A DNA stretch of 64,000 nucleotides from Rapidithrix thailandica (GCF_039710355.1 NZ_JBDKWZ010000006.1:1-64000); one strand, 5' to 3'. Counted from the first letter of the stretch, positions 8,439 through 17,652 are shown. Notes: generated by a model not told the origin, from the sequence alone. Translations and numbers: made by a program.

Positions 8439-9758
8439 TTATGCTTCTACGGAAGTGGCTACTTCTTTAAAAGCAGCTTCGAAATCCGCTTTGATATCTT
8501 CAATATGTTCTATTCCCACAGACACCCTCAATAGACTAGGGGTGACTCCAGCCTTTTTCTGTTCTTCCTCAGACAATTGTTGGTGGGTTGTTGAAGCAGG
8601 GTGAATGATCAATGTTTTTGCATCTCCCACATTCGCCAAATGACTCACAAGCTTTAAGCTATTCACAAATTTTTTGGCATTTTCATACCCTCCGCCAATT
8701 TCAAAGGAAAGAACGGCCCCAAATCCGTTTGTTAAATATTTCTTGGCCAATTCGTGGTGTGGGTTATCTTCCAGACCCAGGTAATTTACATTTGTTACCG
8801 CCTCATGTTGTTGCAACCATTGGGCGAATTCCAAAGCATTGTCTACATGTTTTTGCATTCTGAGGGACAAGGTTTCCAAGCCTTGTAACAGCAAGAAAGA
8901 GTTAAACGGGCTTATCGCCGGGCCAAAATCGCGAAGTCCCTCTACTCTTGCCCGGATAGCAAATGCAATGTTTCCAAACGGCCCGTCAGCACCGAATACC
9001 TCCCAGAAGTTCAAGCCATGGTACCCCTCGGCCGGCTCGGAAAACTGAGGAAACTTTCCATTCCCCCAATTGAAGTTTCCGGCATCCACAATGATTCCAC
9101 CAATGGATGTACCATGCCCTCCGATCCATTTGGTAGCAGAAGCAACTACTACATTGGCCCCGTAATCAATAGGCCTGCACAGGTACCCGGCACCGGCAAA
9201 TGTATTGTCAACAATCAAAGGAATATCATACTTTTGAGCGAGTGCTGCCAAGGCTTCAAAATCCGGAATGTTAAACCTCGGATTTCCGATAGTTTCTACA
9301 TACAAGCCTTTGGTTTTTTCATCTATTTGTCGCTCAAACGAACCCACATCGTCTCCATCCGCAAAGCGAACATCAATGCCCAAACGCTTAAAACTTACTT
9401 TAAACTGGTTGTATGTTCCTCCATACAGGTAAGAGGTTGATACTATATTATCTCCAACAGAAGCCAGGTTCTGAATTGCCAAAAATTGTGCTGCCTGACC
9501 GGAAGCCGTAGCAACAGCCGCTACCCCTCCTTCCAATGCAGCAAGCCGCTTCTCGAACACATCGGTGGTGGGGTTCATAATTCGGGTATAAATATTACCA
9601 AACTCTTTGAGAGCAAACAAGTTTGCACCGTGGTCGGCATCTTTGAACTGATACGAAGTAGTTTGGTAAAGTGGTACGGCTCTGGAAAGTGTGGTTGGAT
9701 CTATTTCTTGTCCGGCGTGTACTTGTAAAGTTTCAAATCTAAGTTTATTTTCTGACAT
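8439..9758 (-). CDS. metY: O-acetylhomoserine sulfhydrylase / aminocarboxypropyltransferase
   Basis: About 439 residues from MSENKLRFETLQVHAGQ; 21 upstream in-frame codons are rejected because the family starts at this conserved segment. PLP-dependent Cys/Met-metabolism enzyme: Tyr-rich substrate part PLYQTTSYQFKD, the TASGQAAQ phosphate loop, and the PLP lysine in VVASATKWIGGHG (about residue 210). The length near 440 and the GANLFALKEFGNIYTRIMNPT motif fit MetY rather than the shorter cystathionine enzymes. It makes homocysteine from O-acetylhomoserine and sulfide. First gene of the operon; a SAM-I riboswitch lies about 280 nt upstream. Confidence 0.93.
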   Translation of the reverse strand: MSENKLRFETLQVHAGQEIDPTTLSRAVPLYQTTSYQFKDADHGANLFALKEFGNIYTRIMNPTTDVFEKRLAALEGGVAAVATASGQAAQFLAIQNLASVGDNIVSTSYLYGGTYNQFKVSFKRLGIDVRFADGDDVGSFERQIDEKTKGLYVETIGNPRFNIPDFEALAALAQKYDIPLIVDNTFAGAGYLCRPIDYGANVVVASATKWIGGHGTSIGGIIVDAGNFNWGNGKFPQFSEPAEGYHGLNFWEVFGADGPFGNIAFAIRARVEGLRDFGPAISPFNSFLLLQGLETLSLRMQKHVDNALEFAQWLQQHEAVTNVNYLGLEDNPHHELAKKYLTNGFGAVLSFEIGGGYENAKKFVNSLKLVSHLANVGDAKTLIIHPASTTHQQLSEEEQKKAGVTPSLLRVSVGIEHIEDIKADFEAAFKEVATSVEA

Positions 9759-10039
9759 GGTATTAAGATGTTTAAGTAGTAGATGGAAGAAAAAGGATAT
9801 ACGGATGCGCCCTCGTGGCAATCACAATGCTGTGATATACACATCCACCCGCCTTGGCGAATCAACCTATATATTTTGAGAAATGGAGATTGGCTACAGG
9901 CTTGTGAGGGTTAACAACAGCTACAACAAGCCATCATCATACACATACTGACAGACATCTGTCCGGTAGCTTTGTGAGATGGAATAAAGTGTGGGTAATC
10001 TGAATTTAATTGGGTCTTTTTCATAATTAATTAATTTAT

Positions 10040-10137
10040 ATACCCTAAATAAAATTTAGGCTAGGAATTAGCACCATCGCCTTTGGTAGACAGGTTGCTA
10101 GAGGGTCATTGAGCCTAGTCTCTCGCCTCTTCTTTAT
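10040..10137 (-). ncRNA. SAM-I (S-box) riboswitch ahead of metY
   Basis: Read on the minus strand, the conserved S-box core is visible in order: AGAGGCGAGAGACTAGGCTC, then the AATGACC and CTAGCAACC segments, a short hairpin, then GGTGCTAATTCC. These match the SAM-I consensus (GRxTGGCCC, TGAxxCC, GCAACC, GGTGCxAATTCC). A hairpin CCTAAAT-AT-ATTTAGG follows directly. It leads the metY-metX-hom genes, the expected targets of methionine feedback control. No clear intrinsic terminator was found between it and metY, so the mode of control (translational or Rho-type) is open. Confidence 0.85.
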
Positions 10138-10178
10138 AAATCAATCATGCGTACATGGAATGACTTAATCTTGGGACA

Positions 10179-10210
10179 CAAAGTAAGGATGATTTTTTTT
10201 AATTACCAAA
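10179..10210 (-). promoter_or_regulatory. Promoter of the metY-metX-hom operon
   Basis: On the minus strand TTTGG (10210-10206) and TTACTTTG (10186-10179) are separated by 19 bp, matching the Bacteroidota -33 TTTG / -7 TAnnTTTG pattern with one mismatch. It sits about 40 nt before the riboswitch core. Confidence 0.55.
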
Positions 10211-10271
10211 TACTTTGACTTTGTTTCTTTCTTTCGAAGAAACACAAACACACAAACTACTCATTATCAAT

Positions 10272-10303
10272 ATAATAAAAGCAATATTCTTCGATAGAAT
10301 ATT
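10272..10303 (-). terminator. Probable terminator of dacB
   Basis: Perfect 8-bp stem AATATTCT/AGAATATT (10283-10303) directly after the dacB stop, followed on the minus strand by GCTTTTATT. The stem is AT-only and therefore weak. Confidence 0.4.
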
Positions 10304-10307
10304 TCTA

Positions 10308-11765
10308 TTATAAGTGGACCAAGGTATTCATTAATTCAACAAAAAACGGATTTAACGATGAATACGCACCATGATAATTATTCACCATCACAGCAAACGC
10401 CAACTGTTTCCCATTTACAGTTTCTGCATATCCGGTATATGCCCGTACCCTTTTGATATAACCGCTTTTTGTACGCACTTTGCCTTGAGCCACGGAGCCT
10501 TTTCCCATTGAGCGAACCGTACCACTTTGTCCCCAAACCGGTAAAGAATTAACAAATGCGGTAGAAGATGCACTTTTTGCCATAACCGTTCCCATTTGCC
10601 GGGCAGTTAAACCATTGGCTCTGGACAAGCCGCTTCCATCCTCCATCGTAAATCCCAACACATCAATACCTTTTCCTGCCCAATAAGCTTTTATTACTTC
10701 TGTTCCTGCTTCCGTACTCCCTTCTCCACCCTTCGCTTTCCCAAGCATTTTAAGAATGGCTTCGGCATATAAGTTGTTACTTTTATGATTGGTTGTTTTT
10801 ACAATTTCCTTTAACGTTTCAGAGTGGTGGGTATAGATAAGTGTTTTATTGACTTCTTGGGAAGAAAGCGCCTGAGCTGCGCCTGTAACTGCTATTCCAC
10901 GTTGGAGTAATGCTTTTTTTAAGGCTTGCGCAAAAAATAAAGCAGGATCCGGAATAGAACCCTTGATGGAAAACTTTTGTACACCTGCCGGAACAGACCC
11001 TCTTAAATGCCGGATATAGGAAAACGGAGCGCCATAAATATACCCGTTGTCACCAGATCCTATTTTGCCGGTTTTCATTTCATTGACAAAAGACAATCCT
11101 GGAATTTCCGGCCGGGTACCCAGTACTTTCGCAATACTTCCCACCGTTTTTCCGGGCTGAAAGTCCACATAATATAAATTTTGATGAATGCTTAACCCCG
11201 ATGCTCCGGCACCGTAATAATTCCCCATGTCTTCCCATTGCCAGGTGTTGGGAGTCAGCTGTGTATTGTAAATGGAAGCGTCCGCAACAATATTTCCCGT
11301 AATGCTTGTAATCCCGCTTTCCTTCACTTTACTGGCTAATAGATCAAGTTCATACTCATAATTTTTAGCCCCAAAGGTCGGATCCCCTCCCCCTGTAATA
11401 TACAGATCGCCCTGAAGGGTTCCTCCTTCTACCTTTCCGCTACGTTCAATTTTCGTCTTAAAGGTAAAGTTATCCCCCAATACGGCCAAAGCCGTAGCAG
11501 TCGTAATGGCTTTCATGGTAGAGCCGGTCGCCAGGCTTAAATCCCCTTGATAATTGACTAATTCTTTCCCACTCTCCACTTCTGTTACATATACCCCGAT
11601 GGTGGCGGGATTCATCGCTCTGATATTCTGCTTGTGTTTTTCAATCACACTGACAACGGTTTGCCCTGAATACAGTATTTTTTCCTCATTTTCATATTCA
11701 CCGGAAGACAATTGAGAAGAACACCATACGAGCAATAAAGCGGGAAGGGTAAAGATCAATTTCAT
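10308..11765 (-). CDS. dacB: D-alanyl-D-alanine carboxypeptidase/endopeptidase, PBP4 type (peptidase S13)
   Basis: 485 residues with an N-terminal signal sequence whose LLVWC could serve as a lipobox (Cys15). Penicillin-binding motifs in order: SxxK as STMK (Ser82, Lys85), SxN as SNN (about 330) in NHKSNNLYAE, and KSG in RTKSGYIKRVRAYTGYA (about 432). The long insert between SxxK and SxN is typical of S13 enzymes. Acts in the periplasm, trimming the terminal D-Ala and cutting cross-links in peptidoglycan. Single gene, minus strand. Confidence 0.92.
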   Translation of the reverse strand: MKLIFTLPALLLVWCSSQLSSGEYENEEKILYSGQTVVSVIEKHKQNIRAMNPATIGVYVTEVESGKELVNYQGDLSLATGSTMKAITTATALAVLGDNFTFKTKIERSGKVEGGTLQGDLYITGGGDPTFGAKNYEYELDLLASKVKESGITSITGNIVADASIYNTQLTPNTWQWEDMGNYYGAGASGLSIHQNLYYVDFQPGKTVGSIAKVLGTRPEIPGLSFVNEMKTGKIGSGDNGYIYGAPFSYIRHLRGSVPAGVQKFSIKGSIPDPALFFAQALKKALLQRGIAVTGAAQALSSQEVNKTLIYTHHSETLKEIVKTTNHKSNNLYAEAILKMLGKAKGGEGSTEAGTEVIKAYWAGKGIDVLGFTMEDGSGLSRANGLTARQMGTVMAKSASSTAFVNSLPVWGQSGTVRSMGKGSVAQGKVRTKSGYIKRVRAYTGYAETVNGKQLAFAVMVNNYHGAYSSLNPFFVELMNTLVHL

Positions 11766-12032
11766 AAATCAAAAAAATTACAAATACCAATAAAACCTCA
11801 GTTCTAAACACTCAATGCAATCAGGTTCTGTTCAACATTGGCCTGGCTTACTAAGAAAACAAGTGATAGTTGATTAAGAACTGGTTCGGGATACCAAGTT
11901 ACCAATAAAGAGTGGCTATTTCATAAAAATCAATGGCGGAAATTTTATGACACAGAATTTCCTTTCTTCCATTCCGCAGTTTTCTTCCTTTTGGCATGAA
12001 AATATTTATGTAACGGAATAGGGCTCTTCCTC

Positions 12033-12656
12033 CTAAGCGGCCAGCATAAAAAATACCGTAAAAAAGCAAGCCGGTACTCCTACGGCCACACCACTGTAGA
12101 TTTGCTTTGGAGTATGTGCATCCAATGCCAGTCTTGCTGCCATCACCAAACCCATAGCCATTAAAACTGTGATGGCGGGATATACCAATGAATATTGAGA
12201 ATACACATAATCAATCCCCATAATCACGCCCAACACACTTCCGATTGCACTGCTATGCAAGCTAATCTTATAAAACAAGGAAATAACTGTTACCAAAAAC
12301 AAAGTAACGGTTAAGCCCAACATGATGGATGAGATCAATTCACCTGCATGAAGTTTGTTAATCAAGACATAGGTAAGCATGGCCTGATAGACAAAAGAGA
12401 TAAGTAAGGGGATAGGCCGCTCCTTTCTGGACTTCATAAAAATGCTCTCGATAAACCCGGAGCGGTAAAGTAAATACACACTTAAAAACGGAAACCCTAA
12501 AGTAAAAATACCGATATAAAGCAGAAGTAGGGCCTGGGCCTTTTGATCAAACATAAAGTCAGTTCTACAATAATGCAATACCAACCATATACAAAGAACC
12601 GGCATCATCGCCGGGTTCAATACAAGCGAAATAATATCTGCTAACTTTTTATTCAA
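12033..12656 (-). CDS. PAP2-like integral membrane protein
   Basis: 207 residues, about six membrane helices. The pattern KISLHSSAIG followed by RLALDAHTPKQIYSGVAVG resembles motifs 2 and 3 of the PAP2 phosphatase family (SxH and RxxxxxHTxxQxxxG). The first motif, KxxxxxxRP, is represented by KSRKERPIP. Members dephosphorylate lipid phosphates at the membrane. It lies 30 bp beyond rpoN on the same strand and may be read from it. Confidence 0.7.
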   Translation of the reverse strand: MNKKLADIISLVLNPAMMPVLCIWLVLHYCRTDFMFDQKAQALLLLYIGIFTLGFPFLSVYLLYRSGFIESIFMKSRKERPIPLLISFVYQAMLTYVLINKLHAGELISSIMLGLTVTLFLVTVISLFYKISLHSSAIGSVLGVIMGIDYVYSQYSLVYPAITVLMAMGLVMAARLALDAHTPKQIYSGVAVGVPACFFTVFFMLAA

Positions 12657-12686
12657 AATTCAAGTAAGGTATTTGGAACGGTTCCA

Positions 12687-14153
12687 CTACAGTTCTTTGC
12701 GCAAGCGGGCAACGGGAATATTCATTTGTTCCCGGTATTTTGCCACGGTTCTTCGCGCAATATTATACCCCTGTAGTTTTAAAAGTTTTTCTAATTTATC
12801 ATCAGACAAGGGTTTGCGCTTATCCTCTTGTTCGATAATGTTTTTCAATTTGTATTTCACTTCTTTACTACTTACATCCTCTCCGCTTTCTGTGGAAATA
12901 CTTTCCGAAAAGAAGAATTTTAAAGGATATAAACCGAAATCGGTTTGAACAGCTTTACTATTAGCCACCCTGGATACCGTGGAAATATCCATGCTGATCT
13001 CCTGGGCAATATCCTTCAAAATCATCGGCTTTAACTTGCTTTCATCACCGGTTAGGAAAAAGTCAAACTGGTACCGGACTATTGCGTTCATGGTTTTCAA
13101 CAAGGTTTCCTGCCTTTGCTTAATGGCATCGATAAACCATTTGGCCGCATCCAGTTTCTGTTTCACAAACGTTACCGTCTTCCGCAGCTTCTTATCCTTC
13201 TTTTTACTTTTGTCGTATGCATCCAGCATTTCCGCATAAGAACGGCTAATTTTCAGGTCGGGAGCATTTTTCGAATTCAACGAAACCTCCAATTTCCCGT
13301 TCACTTCCTTCACAATGAAGTCAGGAGTCAGGTATTGCGTTTTGGAATAGACCCCACCATATCCTCCGGGTTTAGGATTAAGACGGATGATTTGCTGAAT
13401 GGCGTCTTTTAACTGCGATTCCGTCAGCCCCAGTTTCTTTTGGATTTTTGTATAATGCTTTTTCTTGAATTCTTCAAAACAAAGCATCAATACTTTCAGC
13501 GCATTTTTTACTTTGGGTTCCTCTTGATTTTTGCGTCTGATTTGTAAAACCAAACACTCCTGAAGGTCACGGGCGGCAATACCGGGAGGGTCAAAATGTT
13601 GAATTTTTATCAATAGCGATTCTACTTCCTCCGCAGTCGTTTCAATGCCTTGTGCAAATGCCAAGTCATTTACTACGGCTTCCATTTCCCTACGGATATA
13701 TCCATCCCCATCGATGCTTCCGATCAACTGCTTTCCGATGATCGTTTGCCGTTCATCCAGGCGAAGGTATCCCAATTGATCCATCAGGTTATCAACCAAT
13801 GTCTCTACCGTGGCTATGGGCATTTCTTTCTCCTCATCGTCTACAGGCAAGCCATCACCGTACATTTTATAGCCACTTACATCATCTTTATTGATATAAT
13901 CTTCCAGATTGATTTCCTCCATTGAGTCAATATTCTCTTCTCCGTATTCCTCATTTCCTAAGGAATCCTCCTCCTCGTACGTACCGGGTTCTTCATACTC
14001 GTCTTTCCCCTCTTCCAATGCAGGATTACTCTCAAGCTCTTCCTCAATACGAGAGGCCAACTCAATAGTAGGCACTTGCAACAACTTGATAAATTGAATC
14101 TGTTGTGGCGAGAGTTTCTGTGATAAAGTCTGTGTTAGATTGAGTTTTTGCAT
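12687..14153 (-). CDS. rpoN: RNA polymerase sigma-54 factor
   Basis: 488 residues. Region I is Gln/Leu-rich (MQKLNLTQTLSQKLSPQQIQFIKLLQ), followed by an acidic region II (about 42-100), the core-binding domain, an HTH (DISTVSRVANSKAVQTDFGLYPLKFFFSE) and the RpoN box ARRTVAKYRE at about 466-475, which contacts the -24 element. It directs core polymerase to -24/-12 promoters and needs an AAA+ activator; one such activator, an NtrC-type regulator, lies at 26780-28192 in the same window. No autoregulatory motif was recognised upstream. Confidence 0.96.
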   Translation of the reverse strand: MQKLNLTQTLSQKLSPQQIQFIKLLQVPTIELASRIEEELESNPALEEGKDEYEEPGTYEEEDSLGNEEYGEENIDSMEEINLEDYINKDDVSGYKMYGDGLPVDDEEKEMPIATVETLVDNLMDQLGYLRLDERQTIIGKQLIGSIDGDGYIRREMEAVVNDLAFAQGIETTAEEVESLLIKIQHFDPPGIAARDLQECLVLQIRRKNQEEPKVKNALKVLMLCFEEFKKKHYTKIQKKLGLTESQLKDAIQQIIRLNPKPGGYGGVYSKTQYLTPDFIVKEVNGKLEVSLNSKNAPDLKISRSYAEMLDAYDKSKKKDKKLRKTVTFVKQKLDAAKWFIDAIKQRQETLLKTMNAIVRYQFDFFLTGDESKLKPMILKDIAQEISMDISTVSRVANSKAVQTDFGLYPLKFFFSESISTESGEDVSSKEVKYKLKNIIEQEDKRKPLSDDKLEKLLKLQGYNIARRTVAKYREQMNIPVARLRKEL

Positions 14154-14615
14154 ACTTCTATTTGGTTAAAAACCCAACAATTTTAAAAAGTTGAACTGGT
14201 TTAATTGCGGTTCTTTATTTCTACTAAAACGAAATAAAATCCATTTTGATTAAAAATATCGTACCAACTAATATTATCTATCTAATAATCAATTATTTAA
14301 AATTTGTTTTTTTCTTAATCACTACTTTTTTTCTACATCTCATTCAAAAAATAATCACTATAATATGCTTTCTATATATACAAAAATAATGTATCTCAAG
14401 GTGTAGGCCGAAGAGGTTGTGGATCTTCTTTTATGAGTGGCTGTTCAAACAGCAATTTCGGAAGGTTGAAAAGGCAAAAGAATTATTTACAAATTTAACT
14501 ATTGCATAATCCACTCTTCTACTTGCCCACTTTGCACTGTTCCATTAAAAAAGTTGGTAAAATAAATAAATTTTTCTGTTTTTCTACTTGTGCCCCTTAA
14601 GAATCTTACTTTTTA
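14154..14615. other. Non-coding region between rpoN and the sufB-side MITE
   Basis: About 460 bp of AT-rich sequence without a credible ORF or RNA gene. It must contain the rpoN promoter (minus strand), but no clear TAnnTTTG with a -33 partner could be fixed. Confidence 0.4.
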
Positions 14616-14877
14616 GAGCATATCTAAAATACATTGTGCCCCCCGTGGGAGATGTCCCTTTTCCCTTGGGTAGTAAAAATTCTCGGTTTAGGGTTCTCAG
14701 AAGATCATTTTTGTGGCCCGACACTCGGTGGTCCCACACTCGGCGGTCCGGTATACCGGAGAGCAATCGTACTATTTGACAGGATGCCGGCCGCCGGGGT
14801 ACCAGCCATTCAACAAGCTGCGTTGAGGTTTCTGAAATGGGAATTTTTGACCCAAAGGGTGAAATTTAAACATGCTC
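14616..14877 (+). mobile_element. Family-2 MITE, copy C (262 bp, with internal insert)
   Basis: Starts with GAGCATATCTAAAAT and ends with GAAATTTAAACATGCTC, the same ends as the copies at 31562 and 58167. The shared core (GGTAAAAACTCTCAGTTTAG-like part and the GCGCTGAGGTTCCTGAAATG-like part) is split by about 100 bp of GC-rich sequence that includes a 15-bp tandem repeat of CACTCGGYGGTCC. Flanks TTA and TTC give no perfect duplication. It covers short ORFs on both strands, none of which looks like a protein. It ends about 140 bp before the sufB promoter. Confidence 0.7.
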
Positions 14878-15018
14878 TTCTTGTTAAACTTCAGGCCTTC
14901 TCATGTAAAATTAATAGAAAAATAGTTCGGAATACATATAGAGTGCTTAGTTTTGCTATAAAGCCAGGTACCAAAAGGCGAGAACTTCACCTCTCTGAAA
15001 ATTTACCTGGAAATAACA

Positions 15019-15047
15019 TTGAAAAGCAAGAATTTGTTATAGCTTTG
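15019..15047 (+). promoter_or_regulatory. sufB promoter
   Basis: TAGCTTTG (15040-15047) is an exact TAnnTTTG box; TTG at 15019-15021 lies 18 bp upstream. The sufB start follows 35 nt downstream. Confidence 0.6.
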
Positions 15048-15082
15048 TAATTTAGTATTATTCTAAATAAAAATTATCTACA

Positions 15083-16534
15083 ATGAGCGCAGATAAGGAT
15101 TCTCAAATCTTAGAGGAATTTACATCCAAGGAATATGAGCATGGGTGGACTGTAGACCTTGAGGCGGATACAATTCCCAAAGGGCTTAATGAGGACATTA
15201 TCAGAATAATTTCACATAAAAAGAATGAGCCGGAGTGGCTTACAGAGTGGCGGTTAAAGGCTTTCAAGCGATGGAAAGAAATGGAAACCCCACGCTGGGC
15301 AAATGTAAAATTTGATGAAATCAACTATCAGGATATCATATACTACTCTGCTCCCAAACAAAAAGTCAGTCCCTCTTCGCTGGATGAAGTAGATCCGGAG
15401 TTGTTGAAGACTTTTGAAAAACTGGGGATTTCTCTCACCGAACAAAAGCGATTGACAGGAGTAGCGGTAGATGCCGTAATTGACAGTGTTTCCGTCAAAA
15501 CCACATTTAAAGAAAAGTTGGCAGAGCAAGGTATTATCTTTTGCTCTTTCAGTGAAGCGGTTCAGGATCACCCTGACTTGGTAAAAAAATACCTGGGTTC
15601 AGTGGTGCCTGCCAACGACAACTACTTTTCAGCCCTTAACTCTGCTGTGTTTAGTGATGGTTCGTTCTGCTATATCCCTAAGGGAGTGCGTTGCCCCATG
15701 GAGCTATCTACTTACTTCCGCATTAATGCCGCGAATACAGGACAATTCGAGCGAACGCTCATCATTGCCGATGAAGCTTCTTATGTCAGTTACCTGGAAG
15801 GTTGTACAGCTCCAATGCGTGACGAAAACCAACTGCATGCTGCCGTAGTGGAGATTTACGCAGCAAAAGATGCAGAGGTGAAATATTCGACCGTGCAAAA
15901 CTGGTACCCTGGGGATGAAAACGGCAAAGGAGGAATTTATAACTTCGTAACCAAAAGAGGGATTTGTGCCGGAGACAATTCAAAAATTTCTTGGACACAA
16001 GTGGAAACCGGTTCTGCCATTACTTGGAAATACCCTAGTTGTATATTAAAAGGAGATAACTCTATCGGAGAGTTTTATTCGGTAGCTGTCACCAACGGTA
16101 TGCAACAAGCAGATACCGGAACCAAAATGATTCATATTGGTAAAAACACCAAAAGCAGGATTGTTTCTAAGGGGGTTTCTGCCGGAAGAAGCCAAAATAG
16201 CTATCGCGGCTTGGTAAAAATCCAAAAACGGGCCGAAAATGCCAGAAACTTCTCCCAATGTGACTCCCTGCTAATGGGCGACCAATGCGGAGCTCATACC
16301 TTCCCTTACTTGGAAGTAGAAAACAATACCGGACAAGTAGAACACGAAGCCACTACTTCTAAGATCGGTGAAGACCAAATCTTCTATTGCAACCAACGTG
16401 GAATTGATACGGAGCAAGCCGTGGCCTTAATTGTCAACGGTTACTGTAAGGAAGTGTTAAACCAACTTCCGATGGAGTTTGCTGTAGAAGCCCAAAAACT
16501 ACTGGCCTTAAGCTTAGAGGGCAGTGTCGGATAA
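15083..16534 (+). CDS. sufB: Fe-S cluster assembly scaffold protein SufB
   Basis: 483 residues, the usual SufB length. Conserved segments: the N-terminal EPEWLTEWRLKAFKRW, the beta-helix core with FIPKG-type CYIPKGVRCPMELSTYFRIN, and the C-terminal QCDSLLMGDQCGAHTFPYLEVENN with TTSKIGEDQIFYCNQRGI, which contains the cysteine and histidine used in cluster assembly. SufB works with SufC ATPase and SufD. Here no sufC or sufD follows: a strong terminator lies 35 nt after the stop and the next gene is on the other strand, so the partners must be elsewhere. Confidence 0.95.
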   Translation: MSADKDSQILEEFTSKEYEHGWTVDLEADTIPKGLNEDIIRIISHKKNEPEWLTEWRLKAFKRWKEMETPRWANVKFDEINYQDIIYYSAPKQKVSPSSLDEVDPELLKTFEKLGISLTEQKRLTGVAVDAVIDSVSVKTTFKEKLAEQGIIFCSFSEAVQDHPDLVKKYLGSVVPANDNYFSALNSAVFSDGSFCYIPKGVRCPMELSTYFRINAANTGQFERTLIIADEASYVSYLEGCTAPMRDENQLHAAVVEIYAAKDAEVKYSTVQNWYPGDENGKGGIYNFVTKRGICAGDNSKISWTQVETGSAITWKYPSCILKGDNSIGEFYSVAVTNGMQQADTGTKMIHIGKNTKSRIVSKGVSAGRSQNSYRGLVKIQKRAENARNFSQCDSLLMGDQCGAHTFPYLEVENNTGQVEHEATTSKIGEDQIFYCNQRGIDTEQAVALIVNGYCKEVLNQLPMEFAVEAQKLLALSLEGSVG

Positions 16535-16568
16535 TTTGTATATCAGTTTTTAACAATACCAATATTTA

Positions 16569-16600
16569 AGGCGGCCCTGTTTGGGGCCGCCTAATTTTTT
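16569..16600 (+). terminator. Terminator of sufB
   Basis: A GC-rich 9-bp stem, AGGCGGCCC (16569-16577) with GGGCCGCCT (16584-16592), followed by AATTTTTTT. Confidence 0.9.
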
Positions 16601-16621
16601 TATCTCACCGCTTCAGTTTCA

Positions 16622-16640
16622 GAGCATGTTTAAAATTTGA
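16622..16640 (+). repeat. Solo end of the family-2 MITE
   Basis: AGAGCATGTTTAAAATT matches the terminal inverted repeat of the family-2 elements (31562, 58167) over about 17 bases, but no second end follows. The sequence overlaps the last codons and stop of the minus-strand methyltransferase gene, so that C-terminus may be element-derived. Could be chance in AT-rich DNA. Confidence 0.4.
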
Positions 16641-17418
16641 GCGTAAAATGCTGTTTGGGTTGCTTTTTCCGGAAAAAGACCAATCCCACCTGAAACAAAT
16701 CAACCGTTAAAGTGACATCCGGGTGATTTTGAATCTCTTGCCAAGCCTCTTCCATTTCATCGGACCAATGGATATCGTCAAAAATAAATACACTTGCCTC
16801 ATGGGCTTTGGATAAGCATGTACGGAAGTAATTTAATGTAGGCTCCTTACGATGATTGGCATCAAAAAACACAAAGTCAAGCTTAGGCACTTCTTTTACC
16901 TTAGGAGCCAGTGTATCATCCAAATTGCCCGTAACGATTTTGATAGGTTTATTTTTAAACTGCCGGAAATTACCCTGTGCCACTTTTGCAATTTCATTGC
17001 AGCCTTCAAAGGTTATTACTTCTGCCTTATGAGAAGCCAAATTCATATACAAAGTATTGACCCCCAGGCATGTACCTAACTCCAAAATAGATTTAGGATT
17101 AAAGTAGTCGACCAGACGAAAAAGCAACTCTGACACTTTGGTAGAACTGACAGAATACTTGGCTATTTCGGCAACTTTCCGTTGGTTACTGTTCATTTTC
17201 TTGGAGCCCGCCCCAAAATCGGTAACGTCTATTTGTTCGCGACTTTTCAAAAGTTTTTTGCGAATACGCCCAATCCGCTCAAAGTGATAGTACTGCTTTT
17301 TACAAGCAATTGCCTGAGTATAAAGGGCAAAGACAAACGGCGAATGCACGCCATGAGCATCTTGCGCCTGCAGTTTATACTTCAAATACCTAGCTGTAAA
17401 TTTAATTTTATCGAACAC
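16630..17418 (-). CDS. Class I SAM-dependent methyltransferase
   Basis: 262 residues. After a basic N-terminal part with HGVHSPFVFALYT and an ADFGAGSKK-like segment, the SAM-binding motif I is ILELGTCLGVNTLYMNLA (about 112-129), followed by an acidic strand end (VITFEG), motif VFFDANHRKEPTLNYF (about 178-193) and IFDDIHWSDEMEEAW. The arrangement resembles the O-methyltransferase-3 group common in Bacteroidota; the substrate is unknown. The final residues HFTLKF and the TAA stop lie in sequence resembling a MITE end. Confidence 0.78.
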   Translation of the reverse strand: MFDKIKFTARYLKYKLQAQDAHGVHSPFVFALYTQAIACKKQYYHFERIGRIRKKLLKSREQIDVTDFGAGSKKMNSNQRKVAEIAKYSVSSTKVSELLFRLVDYFNPKSILELGTCLGVNTLYMNLASHKAEVITFEGCNEIAKVAQGNFRQFKNKPIKIVTGNLDDTLAPKVKEVPKLDFVFFDANHRKEPTLNYFRTCLSKAHEASVFIFDDIHWSDEMEEAWQEIQNHPDVTLTVDLFQVGLVFFRKKQPKQHFTLKF

Positions 17419-17593
17419 TTATTTATGTAAATTTATCATTTCGTTATACTAACATCGCATCAACGGCTGCACGGTATCCACCCCTTGGCAAAAGCTGACA
17501 GACATGACTATCTCAGGCAAAAGAACGCATTTCAAAGGAATACAATTTTTCCCTAAGGATATCTTTCATGCTTCAAAAGTAAGTAGAAAGCTC

Positions 17594-17601
17594 TATCTTT
17601 G
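17594..17601 (+). promoter_or_regulatory. -7 box of the ychF promoter
   Basis: TATCTTTG is an exact TAnnTTTG match 51 nt before the ychF start; the -33 element is not clear. Confidence 0.5.
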
Positions 17602-17652
17602 CAGCGTTTCACTTTATTTTGAATAAAATTTTCAACAAATAAATCACGACAA

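Noticed and set aside
14588..15050. Overlapping ORFs on both strands ahead of sufB
   Set aside because: They fall over the GC-rich insert of a family-2 MITE and its flank; no family resemblance.
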